Below are positions 1 through 12,369 of a DNA stretch of 64,000 nt, one piece after another. The stretch spans positions 5,794,001-5,858,000 of the forward strand of contig OW387133.1 in NCBI GenBank assembly GCA_936440205.1, in the 5' to 3' direction. The DNA is from Lepidonotus clava. Lineage: Eukaryota; Annelida; Polychaeta; Phyllodocida; Polynoidae. A program made the translations under genes and the position numbers. The notes under the pieces are model-generated. The model did no database searches. It was not told where the DNA came from and worked only from the letters and a program-made list of their open reading frames with translations. The first letter of the stretch is position 1. Every line of letters begins with the position of its first letter.

Positions 1-2100
1 TTAATTTGAAAGAGATTTCTCTCTAGACATTGCAAGGGCTGAGACGAAAATGAGCAAAGATTATTTGCAGTCTAAATGCCAGACACTGTTACAGAACAGG
101 TTTTTAATCTTTGCTCAGCTGTTGCCTTCTTTCCCCTTCAGCCTCCTTAAAAGAATAATAATCAGCTGTTAGGAGGAGGAGCAGAAGTCCCTCAGGTTTT
201 ATCCCAGGGGCTTAGAATGGTTCTGAAACATTGAAATAAGCTCTTCCAATATGGACATTAGTTCTGAGAATCTGTCTCCCACACCAAAACCAAAATACAC
301 TTTTTTATCGAAACCAAAGTACATTCTAATGTGTTGATGAAAGTTTGAATTGCAAAATACCTTGAAGAATAAAATAACCAACCTTGAGATTTGACTTTTC
401 TGAACTTTGAGAATGGAATTGAAATAAGGCTGGGAAATGTAAGTTGGGAAAGGGTATACCTGTAGCATTCACACAGAGAATATGTCACATTTCACATACA
501 TATAGGCTAGGAAAGGATCCCTAGCACTATAATCAATCCTTAAGTATAAAACAGCTGTATCAGATCAAAGTGTGACTGTGTCAGACCTGATAAGCTTTGA
601 AAATGCTATCCTTTCACGTTATCTTAACACTATGATATGACCTTCTTGCCAACAAATATTTGCAATGACTTGCGATGTCTTAAAATAGCCTGTGATGTAA
701 CATAGAACATGTGATGTAATATAGAACATGTTTGATATTTTGATCATGAAGGATGCTTTTTCCATTGATTTCCTGGTATTAAATATCCAGTAAATACTAA
801 TGTAATAATTTTCACAGAAAATAACCGTGATGAAGTGATCTCTTTCAAATTCATAGGTATTCATCTTGCCAATATCACTTTCAGTTATGCCCCCCAAGTG
901 GCACTGGGCACTGGGTAGGGCTTTTGCTTCTGGGAAGAATATAGGCCACCAGTAGACCATGCTGATTGTGAAAGGTGGTGATAGAGGGGACCCAGCTCTG
1001 ACCAAGTGGTTCATTGGGTCCGATTCCCAGTTTGTGTCTGGGTTCACTAAGGGATGAGATACAGCAACAATGACTTCCTGGTTTTGATCCCCTGTTGTTT
1101 GCCCATCCTTTCACCCGCGTCTCATAGGTACTATCACCAAACACTGACAAAGTCAAAACACATGTGTAAAAAGTCAGAATTTGAAACTAATTTTCAGCAG
1201 GAAAATTACCCTTGCTGTTGATATGGTGTAAAGCATCCATCACTCAACCATTGACTTGCTTTGAATTGTGAAAAAAAAATGTTATTGCAAGCACACTATC
1301 AGGGATACATTAAGACCTCCCATTGCACATAGATAGATGCCTTGCTTTGTAACGGGTGGTTGTTATGGCCTGGGGACGCTTACAATGCTTTTTCCCATGC
1401 CATTAAAGCTGTTTATAGGCAGTTCATCTTGGCACTGGGGCACAACCTTTACCCTCACTTTTATATCCTTTGTTAATGTAAAGTACCACTTTGTATAATC
1501 AACCCTGCACTTTACGATAGACTTCTAAGTTTAGTATGTGAACGCGTAACCCGCAGATTTCACCACAAGTACTTTGCCTGTGATCAATAGCTTCTTTCAC
1601 TGTTCACAGACACAAAGAGAATATGGTGTGGGGGAGCAAAGACCTTAGAGACCTCAGCAAGAGTGGGTACCCAGAGGTCTTGTTGTTTACTGCTTTGCCA
1701 CCTGCAGGGACGGATCAGGGGGGAGTCAAGGGGGACTTATACACAGCAGAAAAACGTGTTTATTTGTGCATGCAAACGGAAAACGTTTCAATACTTAGCT
1801 TATGTGGTGACCCCCTTTTCAAAAGCTTGTACATTATACTCCCTGGCTTGGCTTTTGATTTAATCCCTTTCAGTTAACAAAAAAGCCTTCAGTCACAATT
1901 CAAAGGTCAATAAGCCTATTTTGTATACTCAAAAGTGAAATACAGCAGAAGTGATCATTGATTTTTTGTTATCTGATCCCAAGGAACTTTGTCCAAAAAG
2001 TATGGAGATTTCATGAGAAACATAGTGGAGGTTTGAAAATAGATTAAGTATCTGTCATGAGCTCCAAAGTCTTTGATGTGTTGATTTAAACAAGCTCTAT
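1..2100. other. No gene recognised; one repeat-like patch
   Basis: I see no convincing exon here. The longest open stretch, on the minus strand at 881-1156, has no recognisable domain. From about 1700 to 1830 there is a patch beginning with a GGGACGGATCAGGGGGG-like start and ending in a CCCCCTTTTC run. It resembles the ends of the hAT-like GGGGCGGATCCAGG family seen elsewhere in this window (13.35, 15.4, 18.06 and 43.1 kb). Confidence 0.4.
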
Positions 2101-2104
2101 CTAA

Positions 2105-3540
2105 ACAAGGGTCTATGGGAATGAAAGTGACATGAGCTGAGCCTGGGATAAGGGCCATTTCCATGTCTGTATACTTCTTTTAAGCACAGACTGCATCACA
2201 CATGGGCTGAGCAAGTTCACATATAATGCCACATAGATAGAGTGAACAGTCTTTATCAGTACAAGCTCTCTGTAGGCCTATGAATATAGCCTGTCTCTCT
2301 CATCTAGTATGAGCACTCATTACAGTTCACAACAGATGACGGGTCAATGTACAGATATGAGATGAGAGACAATCAATAAAAAAAGAGTCTATGGATGCAA
2401 ATTGGCGGGGACTGAGCCTGAGAAATAGGGCTTTTTCAGTGTCCGTATACTACTTATACACGGACCAAGCAGGTTCCACCATCTTAAGACTTTGTTGTTC
2501 CGAAAAAAATAGAATGTTCTGGAGGCCAAAAACAAGTTTTTTGTATCACTTTTAACAGTATAGTTATACATGGACAGAAGCATGTATGCATACCAACGGA
2601 GTTTACATAGGGTGTAGATAGCCACATGGATTAGGTTATTGATCTTTAAATGTGCAATCTCTTTGTAGGTCTGTATCTATGGCCTGTCCCTCTCATCTAG
2701 TATGAGCACACACTTTGTGGTTCACAACAGATGACGGGTCAATGTACAGATATGAGATGAGAGACAATCAATAAAAAGAAGAGTCTATCGATGCGATGTT
2801 GGTAGGGGTTGAGCCTGGGAAATAGGACTATTTCAGTGTCTGTATACTACTTATACTGGGAAATACAAACGGACCAAGTGGGTTCCATGTCAGCATCTTG
2901 AGTTTTTGTCAACAAAATACAAGAATATTCAAAAGGCCAACAATCCATTTTTTTGTATTATTGTTAATAGTATTCTTATAAATAGACAGAGGCATGTACA
3001 CGGACCAAGAGAGTTCACATAAATTAAGTTCTAGCCCTCAGTATGTCTGTGACATAGTGGTTCACAACAGATGACAGGTCAATGTACAGATATAAGATAT
3101 GAGAGACAATCAATATAAAAAAAGAGTCTGGGAAATAGGACTATTTCAGTGTGTGTGTATACTACTTATAATGGACAGAGGCATACACAGGAACTAAGCA
3201 GGTTGACAAATAATGCCACATGGATAGAGTGAACAGTCTCTATAAGTACAAGCTCTCTGTAGGCGTGTGAGTATGGCCGGTCCCTCTCATATAGTATGAG
3301 TATACACATTGTGGTTCACAACAGATGACGGGTCAATGTACAGATATGAGATGAGAGACAATCAATAAAAAGAGGTGAGCAGGGGCTGAGCCTAGGAAAT
3401 AGGACTATTTCAGTGTCTGTATACTACCTATACAGGGAACTAGACACGAACCACACAGGTTCTATCATCTTGAGTTTTTTTTTTCACAAAAATTTTCCGA
3501 AGGCCAACAACATTATAGTTATTTTCTAATATCACTTTTA
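2105..3540. repeat. Irregular tandem array of about five ~250-400 bp units
   Basis: A unit recurs with landmarks near 2110, 2389, 2783, 3127 and 3376 (GAGCCTGGGAAATAGG followed by CAGTGTCTGTATACTAC). A second block (ACAACAGATGACGGGTCAA, then a GAGATGAGAGACAATCAATA-type stretch) sits at about 2328, 2723, 3063 and 3318. Spacing shrinks from about 395 to 340 to 255 bp, so units have lost internal sequence. The units are AT-rich and non-coding, and no terminal repeats are visible. Confidence 0.8.
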
Positions 3541-3869
3541 GTATAGTGTGTAGTCGTTCCCCAAACTAGTTCCAGTGGGAAACACTAATACTGTAATTTC
3601 AACTTCTCTGATTGTAGGGATGTGATGTTATCTACATCGTCTCTGACCGTTTACAAACGTAGTGTTTTTTCTAACTTCTTATTTATGAGGTCGACAAAAT
3701 ACCCTACATCAAGAGAAACATTAAGATTTAATTGTCCAGTAGGTATCCCCCTCAATCCATACAGGCCATACATCTTGATGCCATCAAGGACGTCGTTTTT
3801 TATCTAAATGCCTTTAGTAGAGGCTGATTTATGTCAATTCTATCATGGTTTAAGACAATGTATTTGCTA

Positions 3870-5000
3870 ATTCCCTTCCCGTGCTTTTTGTAGAGATGTA
3901 TGGCTGGTAAGACTATATATTCCCCATTTACTTTTTAGGTCGCTTTCCAAGGGAACGCTTTCACTTGTTATAGGCCAACTTTTCAATCGACTAAACTATC
4001 TATACGTGATACCGTAATTTTGTTCATATTATTTCTAGCAGAACACATATTAGAAAAGACTGATCATGATATAATGAAAGATAATATATATGAATGTTAA
4101 ATAACCTGCTGCAAAGCATAATGAAATCTTCCTGCAATACCACTCTCAAAATTTTTTAGTATCAACTTTATATTCATGAAGCTCCTTTGTTTTATACATA
4201 TTCTTAAGCCCCATACCCAATAGGTGATTTTACCGATGATGGGCCACGGGTGGCTAGGAGAAACGGCCAGTTCTTATGATCACCTGTCAGTATGGGATAT
4301 TGAAATTACATGTTTGATCTGAATCGACCCTAAAAGTCGGCCATTTCTAACATTAGAATCGGCCGAGTTTAGGGCCAATGAGTCGGCCAACTCAGCCAAA
4401 ATTGCCTAGTGGGTATAGCGCTTTGCAGTCCTAATATTGGATGACAGCTGGAAAACTATCCCACTTTACCTCCACCTTATTTCATGGCAATTTATACATA
4501 TGCAGGGTTTACTTATGAGTTTTGAAGGTATGTATGAGTTTGTGTTTCATAACTTACAATAACTTTTTACCCTATTGGGTGTTCAGGTTTCCTTATGTGA
4601 GTTTGTGAGTTAATAATGAATTTCCTATAATTCCCTTGCCGTGCTTATCTTTTTCAGTGATGTATATCTGGTGAATCTGGTGAATAATATAATGAAAGAT
4701 GATATGTACAATCTTAAATAATTTGCTGCGAATCATAATGAAATACTTTTTTCTGCAATACCACAATTGAATCCATTTAATCTCATAACTTCATTTCTTC
4801 ATGGTACACATACTTTAACTGTCCTCAAATGGATCACAGCTAAAAACCTCATCCCACTTTACAATTACGTTAATATCAAAATAGTTTATACAAATGCAGG
4901 GGTTTTATTTAAGAGTTTTGAGAGTAAACATGAGTTTGAATATCATAACTTACAATCACCTTTTACCCTTGTCTTATGTGAGTTTGTGATGCATGTTTGA
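3870..5000. repeat. Direct duplication: 3870-4580 and 4628-5000
   Basis: Two adjacent copies share the same order of landmarks: AATTCCCTTSCCGTGCTT, a run of ATAATGAAAGATRATAT, TAATGAAAT with CTGCAATACCAC, then ATCCCACTTTAC and a TTTATACAWATGCAGGG stretch. The first copy is longer because a MITE-like element (4204-4424) sits inside it; the second copy gives an approximate empty site. No coding function is evident. Confidence 0.75.
4204..4424. mobile_element. MITE-like element, TIR AAGCCCCATACCCA, TTAA-type site
   Basis: The left end reads TTAAGCCCCATACCCAATAG and the right end reads CCTAGTGGGTATAGCGCTTT. These are inverted repeats. Inside, GTCGGCC/GGCCGA motifs recur in both orientations. A second copy with the same ends is at 44394-44593 and a fragment at about 13222-13295. 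It carries no ORF, so it is non-autonomous. TTAA flanks suggest mobilisation by a piggyBac- or Kolobok-like transposase (inference). Confidence 0.75.
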
Positions 5001-7700
5001 ATTGGATTTGTCCAAGTTTCGGGTCCTTTCACATAACTTTCGTTGTGCAACAGCAATTTCAAACTGCCCACAGTTTTTATAATTCTACATAAAAACGTTC
5101 GTAGCAACAGAGATCGTTATGAAATACTTGCTGTGCTTTCATACATAGTTTAAAAACCTGTATAATTCAATCAATTGTGCTACTCAGCCAAGAATGATAT
5201 GCTGTAAGCCACACATGTTCCACCACCATGTATACTGATACCGTGTTCAAACTAAGTTTATGGATTCCACCTGGGTATATTGAAATAGCTGCTATAGTCT
5301 ATGGTGGCTTGACGAACTAGTTCCAGTCATAAACAATGAAGTTCCGGTGTCTCTGATTGGCTGAACCGGGACAATCGTGATTAGACTGTAGTAGCATCCA
5401 TGTCCGCTAGTTGCTCAAACTGGGACTGTTAACCAGCAACCATTTCTAGGTGGGAATTCCACCCTATATCCCAGAATGCTTTGGTTATTGGTAGGTATGG
5501 CCATAAACCAGCCAGCAGCCAGCAGCCCAACAACCACCAAAGGGATTGAGAATGCCATAAATAGAGGGCCAATGAGCAAACAATTACAAATTTTAAGGGA
5601 GCAGTAGTAGCCATCGACTGTTTTGGGTGTAAGGTCCTATTATGCAAGAGGTAACAAGGTCATGAAAGGACGAAATTCTTTCTTTCTTTTCAGGATTCGT
5701 ATCGGACAGACTTGTGAGGGCTCCAAAAATGTCACTGCAACGTTGCATAAACATTTCCTTTCATTTGTCCTTTCCAAAACCACCAAGGCCCGGGTGGATC
5801 CAGAGTCAGTCATCTAGAGACGGGGCACCCCCAGCTCATACAGTAGTAGAATTAATATGACATTACATGTACGAATAAAGGAATGTAGGTTAATTAAAAA
5901 ATTGTCAATCGGTCTAGAGGGAGCAATCACCCTTTTTGCCTGTGACCGCCCCAGCCCCCTGACTCCCAATACGCCACTGAGTGACTGTCACATATTGAAA
6001 CTTGGATGTTGATACCTTAACTAAGTCGGCATTGTTATAAAGTCCCAGTCTGTCCACTCGAACTCTTAATGCAAAAGGATACGCATCATAGTTCTAAAAA
6101 CGGGAAGAAAGGTTATTTTCTATTTTAAAGAATGATATGTCCTACTTTTCTGAGTGGACAGACGGGGAACAAGGTACTTCTGGGTTTACCCTCAACTCAT
6201 CTACTCGCAGTTTTATTGAATTCATCGAGAATAATTTTCCTGACCCAGGGCCGTATAAAGGTTCTAGAAACGTTTAGTATAATTGGGATATTTCAGTCTG
6301 AAAGAAGTGGGAAGGCGAGGAGCAATAAGTGGAACTTTTTAATATTTTCTTCCCATTTTGAGGCGTTTTTATAATGAATTTCCGTTGGGAAAAGTGGGAG
6401 TTTTTGAAAATAATCTTTTGAGGGGGGGGGGGGGGGGGGGGGCATCCCCACCCCTCCCCCCTTTATACAGGTCTGCATACTGGATTTCCCTTCTCTGGTT
6501 TCAACTTCCAAAAGCTGCAGTAGACAAAGGCTACAGTCCTATATTCCCCACACGTTGCCCCCTCCATCAGACCACCCCTCATTTATGTTGCTTAACGTGG
6601 TTACCAAGGAGACTATTCTAGAGACCACTTAAAATACAAAGTACGCTCCTAGTCAATCTCAATATATCACTGCCCAGGGGAGTAGCCAGCCCTCAAATCA
6701 AAGGGGGTTATCAGTAACATCGATGGGGCTCGAGGTAAAATAAAATGGTTTCCACCCTTGATTTTTCAGTATCTTTCTTGAGAAGTTTGCGAATATCAAA
6801 AGGGGTTCCAGGCACCCAGGACCTACCTCCCCCTCCCCCGGCTCCCCCGTCACTCCTGCCAATATTTAAATTTGTTCATTGCTCTATGCTTCTCTGGTTT
6901 CTAGTCATCACTTTGCTGAGCTGAAAATAGACCTTGAGAGAAAGCACTGTTCTTTCATGGCGTTGCGGCCATATTGGTTAAAAGCAGAAACATTATAAGG
7001 TTTTATTTGAATGTTTGATGACCGTATCACTAATGTGAACTAAGGAAACAATGTTTTTTTTTATAGTTTGATATGTAAGTTGCAAATAGCAATCCAAGCC
7101 TCTTGTTTTGTTCTGCATGTCCCATTTCTTAAGGTTTCATTTAGATCTAATTACCCTTTAATAAGTTTTAATTCAGTGATTAACATTTCCAATATAACAC
7201 AGCCCTGGTAAATATTCTGTGATTTGCTTCAGACAAACTGATTGTAGACTCTATTCCCCACACGTACACATTCCATCAAATGCCCTTGTTAGTTGTCAAT
7301 CAGGGACTATCAGAGTGCAGTGCCACGACCCACCGTTCTAGCGTATGCCGCCCCTACTTCATATCAATGTTTGCTAGAAGCTGAGCTAGAATTTAGAAAA
7401 ATTGGATAACCGTATTAAGGGTGGAACTCTTACTGGAAAAGGGTTTACATTTTACGCTAATTTTTTCAGAAAATCCTCAAATAACTCTCTAGAGCAACCA
7501 CTGCTGGAGTCACAGTTGATAAAGTTTATAAGTCATTCTAAATATGTGGATGAATGAGATTTCTAAACTAAGCTATGGCTAAATACATGTGAAACTATCC
7601 AATGAGTACTTTGGCCCAAGGGGAGTTGGAGGTTCTGTATTCGTGGAATCCTTTTTATCAGTTAAGGGAAAGGAAATGATAACTTTATCGGCTATTCCTA
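5000..7700. other. No gene recognised
   Basis: Non-coding as far as I can tell. It contains a run of 22 G at about 6421-6442 and scattered scraps of hAT-like repeats (a GGGGAGTAGCCAGCC-type end near 6676 and a CCCCCGGCTCCCCC patch near 6833). Short open frames here have no signal peptide, domain or splice context worth calling. Confidence 0.4.
6421..6442 (+). repeat. Poly-G tract (22 G)
   Basis: An uninterrupted run of 22 guanines follows TTTTGA and is followed by CATCCCCACC. It could form a G-quadruplex and is also a common site of assembly length error. Confidence 0.9.
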
Positions 7701-7702
7701 AC

Positions 7703-7955
7703 TATTTATCACCTGCTCGCACGGCCGAGCAGCGATACCTACAAGAGTCAGTGCGTATTGACAGGATGTACATACCACTCCTCATTTACAGTATTTTAGA
7801 CATATTTGGAAAATGTTTGGGTGATAAAATATAGAAGACCCTAAGGGGTCGTCCTCGGGGTGCCGGACGAACCTCGGGGATGCAAGACAGCCTACAGGCT
7901 TCACCCTTTGGCCGTCTGGCACCCTTCTGACGACCCCCACGGGGTCCTCTTATAA
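7703..7955 (+). repeat. Dispersed hairpin repeat family, copy A
   Basis: It starts near TTTATCACCTGC with a GCACGGCCGAGC palindromic core. It continues through TATAGAAGACCCTAAGGGGT and CGTCCTCGGGG, and ends at CCCCACGGGGTCCTCTTATA. The AGAAGACCCTAAGGGG and CCCCACGGGGTCCTCT parts are complementary, so the 3' half folds back on itself. Related copies are at 8516-8695, 29222-29419 and (minus) 49108-49339. It is non-coding, and I do not recognise the family. Confidence 0.7.
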
Positions 7956-8515
7956 CAAGACGCTGATGTATGGTGAGTTACAAAACACACTGCCTTACAA
8001 TATAGAAAAAGCTAACAAGAACATCAATCCTTAAAAAGACAACGGCAGAGTATTCAATCTAAATACATCACCGTAAGAAGCTAAGAGGCCTTCCCCTGAT
8101 GCTGTGCACTGTGCGCCTTTGATTAAGTCTTCTGTAGAGTCTTAGAGAGGGACGGAAGGTTTATAATGCTAGACAAAATCCTCATTCATTTACTGGGGAT
8201 TTACTAAAATAAGAAATGGCATGACTCTCGATGGATATTCCGAACACGTTGAGTTATTCATCAAACTGACGCTCCCTTTAAGCGGGGTTTACACAGGCCG
8301 TCGAAATTGTCATGCTAAAGGTTTTCCTGAGCATTATGAAAGTCCTGACATTTGCCCTAAGGGTCCCGACGAAATAGTATTATGTTCTTTCTAGGGTTTA
8401 CATTTGATTTTCTGGAATTATTTCCTTGCTCTCCCCACATAATTCCCTATATGTATAAGACGAAATGCCTCTTCCAAAGACATAATATTATGTCCTTTGG
8501 AACTGGCATTTCTAC

Positions 8516-8695
8516 TTTTATCACCCGCATGGCTGACGTGAGGTGCATATTGAGGCAAGGTGTTATTGCCATCCTGTATGTACCGCTCACTGTGGACTCC
8601 TGATTCTCAGATATTTTAGCATATCTATTTTGAATATCTCTTGGGTGACAGATTAAAGACAGACCTTTGAGGTCCCCCCTGCGGTCTTATTATAT
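8516..8695 (+). repeat. Dispersed hairpin repeat family, copy B (degenerate)
   Basis: It shows the same order as copy A (TTTATCACCCGCA, then a TGTACCGCTC segment, then GACCTTTGAGGTC and CCCCCCTGCGGTCTTATTA) but is shorter and more diverged. It lies about 560 bp downstream of copy A in the same orientation. Confidence 0.6.
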
Positions 8696-8724
8696 TACAC
8701 CCGTTTCCCTGGTTGCAGTACTTT

Positions 8725-9052
8725 AATTCTCCCAACCACTGATAGCTAGATTTGATAGCTTTGCCTGCAGGTTAGCCTTTATCAGGATGCATTCTGGGTA
8801 ATATGTCGACAAACCACATGGCTTTAACATATAAGTTTTCATTAATAATGTCATTATTTATTCTTAATTATGTCGAAAAACTATTGATCATATATTTGAT
8901 ATTTTCGAAGTTGTTTGAAAATTCCTTCACTTTAGATACAATTATTCATTAATTTTCTATAGTTTGTCTAGGGAATTTGTCGACAAAATTAGTCCAAATT
9001 AGCCTGCAGGTGCATAAAATACTGTTATTTAGCTATCCTTGGTAGGGAGAAT
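8725..9052. mobile_element. MITE-like element, TIR ATTCTCCCAACCA (copy 1)
   Basis: The left end is TTAATTCTCCCAACCACTGA and the right end is CTATCCTTGGTAGGGAGAAT. Inner inverted blocks are CCTGCAGGTTAGCC and TTAGCCTGCAGG. The middle is AT-rich with TTGTCGACAAA motifs. The same element occurs at 47032-47770, where it carries extra DNA. No ORF; non-autonomous. Confidence 0.75.
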
Positions 9053-9198
9053 CGATTCAGCTGATTCCTCGGTGGTGGTGTTCATACAGATACAGCAATT
9101 TCTCGAACCCTCTAGCAGAGGTATTTTACTTCATACATCCATTTCCCTACTTCTCCAGAAATGGTGTTTTACCTTGTACAGATCGTTCCGGTGACAGG

Positions 9199-10262
9199 AC
9201 AACTACCCCTGGGACAACTACCCCTGGGACAACTACCCCTGAGACAACTACCCTGGGGACAACTACCCCCTAGGATAACTACCCCTTAGGACTATTACCC
9301 CCTAGGACTATTACCCCCATAGGACAACTACCCCTGGGACAACTACCCCTTAGGACAACTACCCCTTAGGACAACTACCCCTATGGGTAGGACAACTACC
9401 CCCATAGGACAACTACCCCCATAGGACAACTACCCCTTTAGATAGGACAACTACCCCTATATATAGGACCATTACCCCTTTAGGACAATTACCCCTACAG
9501 ATAGGACAACTACCCCCAATGATAGGACAACTACCCTTATGATAGGACAACTACCCCCCTTGATAGGACAACTACCCCCATCGGTAGGACAACTACCCCC
9601 CTTGATAGGACAACTACCCACATAGGTAGGACAACTACCCCCTCTTTGATAGGACAATTACCCCCATAGGTAGGACAACTACCCCTATTGGTAGGACAAC
9701 TACCCCCCTTGATAGGACAACTACCCCCATAGGTAGGACAACTACCCCCCTTTGATAGGACAATTACCCCCATAGGTAGGACAACTACCCCTATAGGTAG
9801 GACAACTACCCCCCTTTGATAGGACAATTACCCCCTTTAGTAGGACAACTACCCCCATTGATAGAACAACTATAACTATTGGTTGGCCTATCCCCCCTTT
9901 GCCCGGCCCTGAACACCAAGGGCAGGTCCTACCAATGGGGGTAGTTGTCCTACCAATAGGGGTAGTTGTCCTATCTATGGGGGTAGTTGTCCTAAAGGGG
10001 CAATTGTCCTACCTATAGGGGTAGTTGTCCTATCTAGAGGGGTAGTTGTCCTAAGGGGTAGTTGTCCTACCCATAGGGGTAATTGTCCTAAGGGGTAGTT
10101 GTCCTAAGGGGTAGTTGTCCCAGGGGTAGTTGTACTATGGGGGTAATAGTCCTAGGGGGTAATAGTCCTAGTGGGTAATAGTCCTAGGGGGTAGTTGTCC
10201 CAGAGGTAGTTGTCCCAGGGGTAGTTGTCCCAGGGGTAGTTGTCCCAGGGGTAGTTGTCCTA
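9199..10262. repeat. Minisatellite palindrome of AGGACAACTACCCC units
   Basis: About 680 bp of 13-18 bp units (core GGACAACTACCCC) run in one orientation to about 9880. A ~50-bp unrelated centre follows. The same units then run as reverse complement (GGGGTAGTTGTCC) from about 9935 to 10262. Unit variants (CTGGGAC, CTAGGACTATT, CATAGGAC, TTAGGAC, TATGGGTAGGAC) occur in mirror order from both outer ends, so the arms are homologous rather than independently formed. The left arm is roughly twice as long. Open frames inside are repeat artefacts. Confidence 0.9.
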
Positions 10263-10289
10263 GAATCCTAGTTCCCTATCGTTATTCCC

Positions 10290-12100
10290 TTACTATGTTT
10301 TAACATATACACAGTTCCTTTTCTAACCCTCTAGAAGCAGTTTTTAAATTCATACATCTGGCCACGGTTCCCCATCCCTCCGGCAGCAGTATTTTAACTA
10401 CCACAACCCGCCCCAAGTAGAACTGACCTTAGGTCTGTAAGCCACGTCACATTAAGTCCAGGGTCATGGACATTGATTTTACCAGACGGTTTTCTTCTTT
10501 TCTTCATTTTTTTGTGTTTCCTTTTTATGCCCCGTGATCTTCTTTGGCTCCCAGGTTCCGGCATGGGTGCTTAGTTCCGGAATTAACCATGACGACAGCT
10601 GGTCAAATTGCTTTTCAGGAGACTTTTCAAAAGTCCAAAGAAGTGAGATTTTAGTCTTTCTGACAGCCTTATGCTATACTTTCAGTTTCTCATGTATCTT
10701 CTCAACAGTGCTTTCAATGAAGATTAAGAATATCATTTTTCGAGCTCTTTAACTAAGTCATGTAAATATATCTTTGATGCTGAATTTTGCTAAATGCATT
10801 ACTGAAATAAGAAGTAAGTACTGATTCTCAGGTGATTATTCACACTATGTATACAAAGGTTGTATTCTCTAAATGTATAACATTATAGCTGGGAATACAA
10901 TGAAACTAGGAAACCTTTACAGCCTTGTGTTCGGAAAGCCAAATAATTATAAAGTAATAAAAAATCCTTACTATTATTGATATAAAATGAAGAGCCAACG
11001 ACACCGAGACCATAGATTTTGACAGTTCTATCTGCCTGGGCCCTGGGCTCTTGACACCTTTAAGCAATATGCCGAATAAATTTGAAATGACGACATAATA
11101 TTAGATGCCTTACGAAAAATGAAATATACAGTTGATGTAATGACATGTAAAACCGTCATCAATCTTTGGATTCAGCAGTTAGAACAGGTACATAGACATA
11201 CAACTTTAGGATTTCCTAACCTGATCATATAACTCTAGGCCCAAGAACCCTACCATCCTATTAGAACCCCTACTCAAAGGCTCAAATGTCAACTAAACAC
11301 CATTTCCCCTAACCATCTTCCCTCACTCCTCTCCCCTTCCCTCCCCCCCCCCCTCTCTGCTTCCTGGAAATGCACTTTATGTATGTAAGCCTTATCAAAA
11401 AAGATACTTGAAGGGGAAATTGTATGAAGAGGTACCTGTTACTAGCTAGTTGTGGTCAGGAAATTGCCAAAGTTTCAAATGTGTCGGGAGATTTCCAGCA
11501 TTGATCAAAATTCCTAGAACAACCGTAAATAAAGCCAGCGTATCGCCCTCTTGGTGGATGTAATTTCCTACGTTGTATCTCCCGTACCGCCGCGCCATAT
11601 CATGTTCTAACATTGCAAAATACAACACCGGTTGTGACGTTGTTAGGGTAAAGGGTGGAGCCCCTAACGTTATAAATGCAGGGAAGGGACTGCGGCTTCA
11701 AGCCAATTGTAAAATATGTTTTTACCTCCCCCTCCTCTTTAGATTTACATACCAAACCTAAACTGGGAATAGAGTCGTCTCCAAAGCTTTTTCTGCATGC
11801 AAAGGGAAAGGAAGGAAACGTACAGTGAATGATGTGAGAAAGCACAAGCCACACCTTCAGCAGCAGGGACCCATTGCACAATAGCGACCATAACAAGAAT
11901 CGGTCGTTCAACAATGAACATGGTCAACTTTGAACATTATTAGGCAATTTGTTTACACCCATGAAAACCGAATTTAGAATGCTGTAAATGAGTCACATTC
12001 ATATAGACCTTTAGTGTGCTTTCATATATCAATAATTATACAGATTCAAGTTTCTCAACAAAGATGTCATAACAAAGATGTTGGTATTGCGCATAATACA
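10290..12100. other. No gene recognised
   Basis: Mixed AT-rich DNA with a poly-C run near 11343. Short frames on both strands at 10534-10752 and 11446-11930 overlap one another, have no recognisable domain, and are best treated as chance. Confidence 0.4.
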
Positions 12101-12103
12101 TAC

Positions 12104-12288
12104 TTAAAGGGATGTTCTAGTCCATGCGTTGTTAAGCTTAGGTCCGCCGACATTAACCTCACGACATGACGGCCGGCAACGTGTTTTGCGACGTTAGAAC
12201 GTAATGACGCAACCTCATTTGGCGCGCTGTTTAGGTAGTTACAATGTATCAATTCACTTCCTTCATACGGACGAAAACGTCCCTTTAA
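12104..12288 (+). mobile_element. TTAA MITE, TIR AAAGGGATGTTCT (copy 1)
   Basis: It is flanked by TTAA at both ends. The left end is TTAAAGGGATGTTCTAGTCC and the right end is GGACGAAAACGTCCCTTTAA. The interior contains GTTTTGCGACGTTAGAACGT and CCGCCGACATTA-type blocks shared with copies at 30319-30525 and 48188-48382. Non-coding. Confidence 0.85.
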
Positions 12289-12369
12289 AGTTTGCATTGT
12301 TATCAAGAATATCATAGCTGCACAAAGATAGTCAAGCGCGGCCGTCGCCTACGGAAATTTCATGACGTT

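Noticed and set aside
881-1156. tRNA-derived SINE or small gene near 1 kb
   Set aside because: A few tRNA-like words appear on the minus strand, but no proper A and B boxes with correct spacing and no second copy in the window.
9472-9827. Repetitive minus-strand frames reading SCPTYGG / VVVLPMG
   Set aside because: Translation of the GGACAACTACCCC minisatellite; no composition or context supporting a gene.
9199-10262. CRISPR-like regular array
   Set aside because: Units are contiguous with no unique spacers, the array changes orientation, and the genome is eukaryotic.
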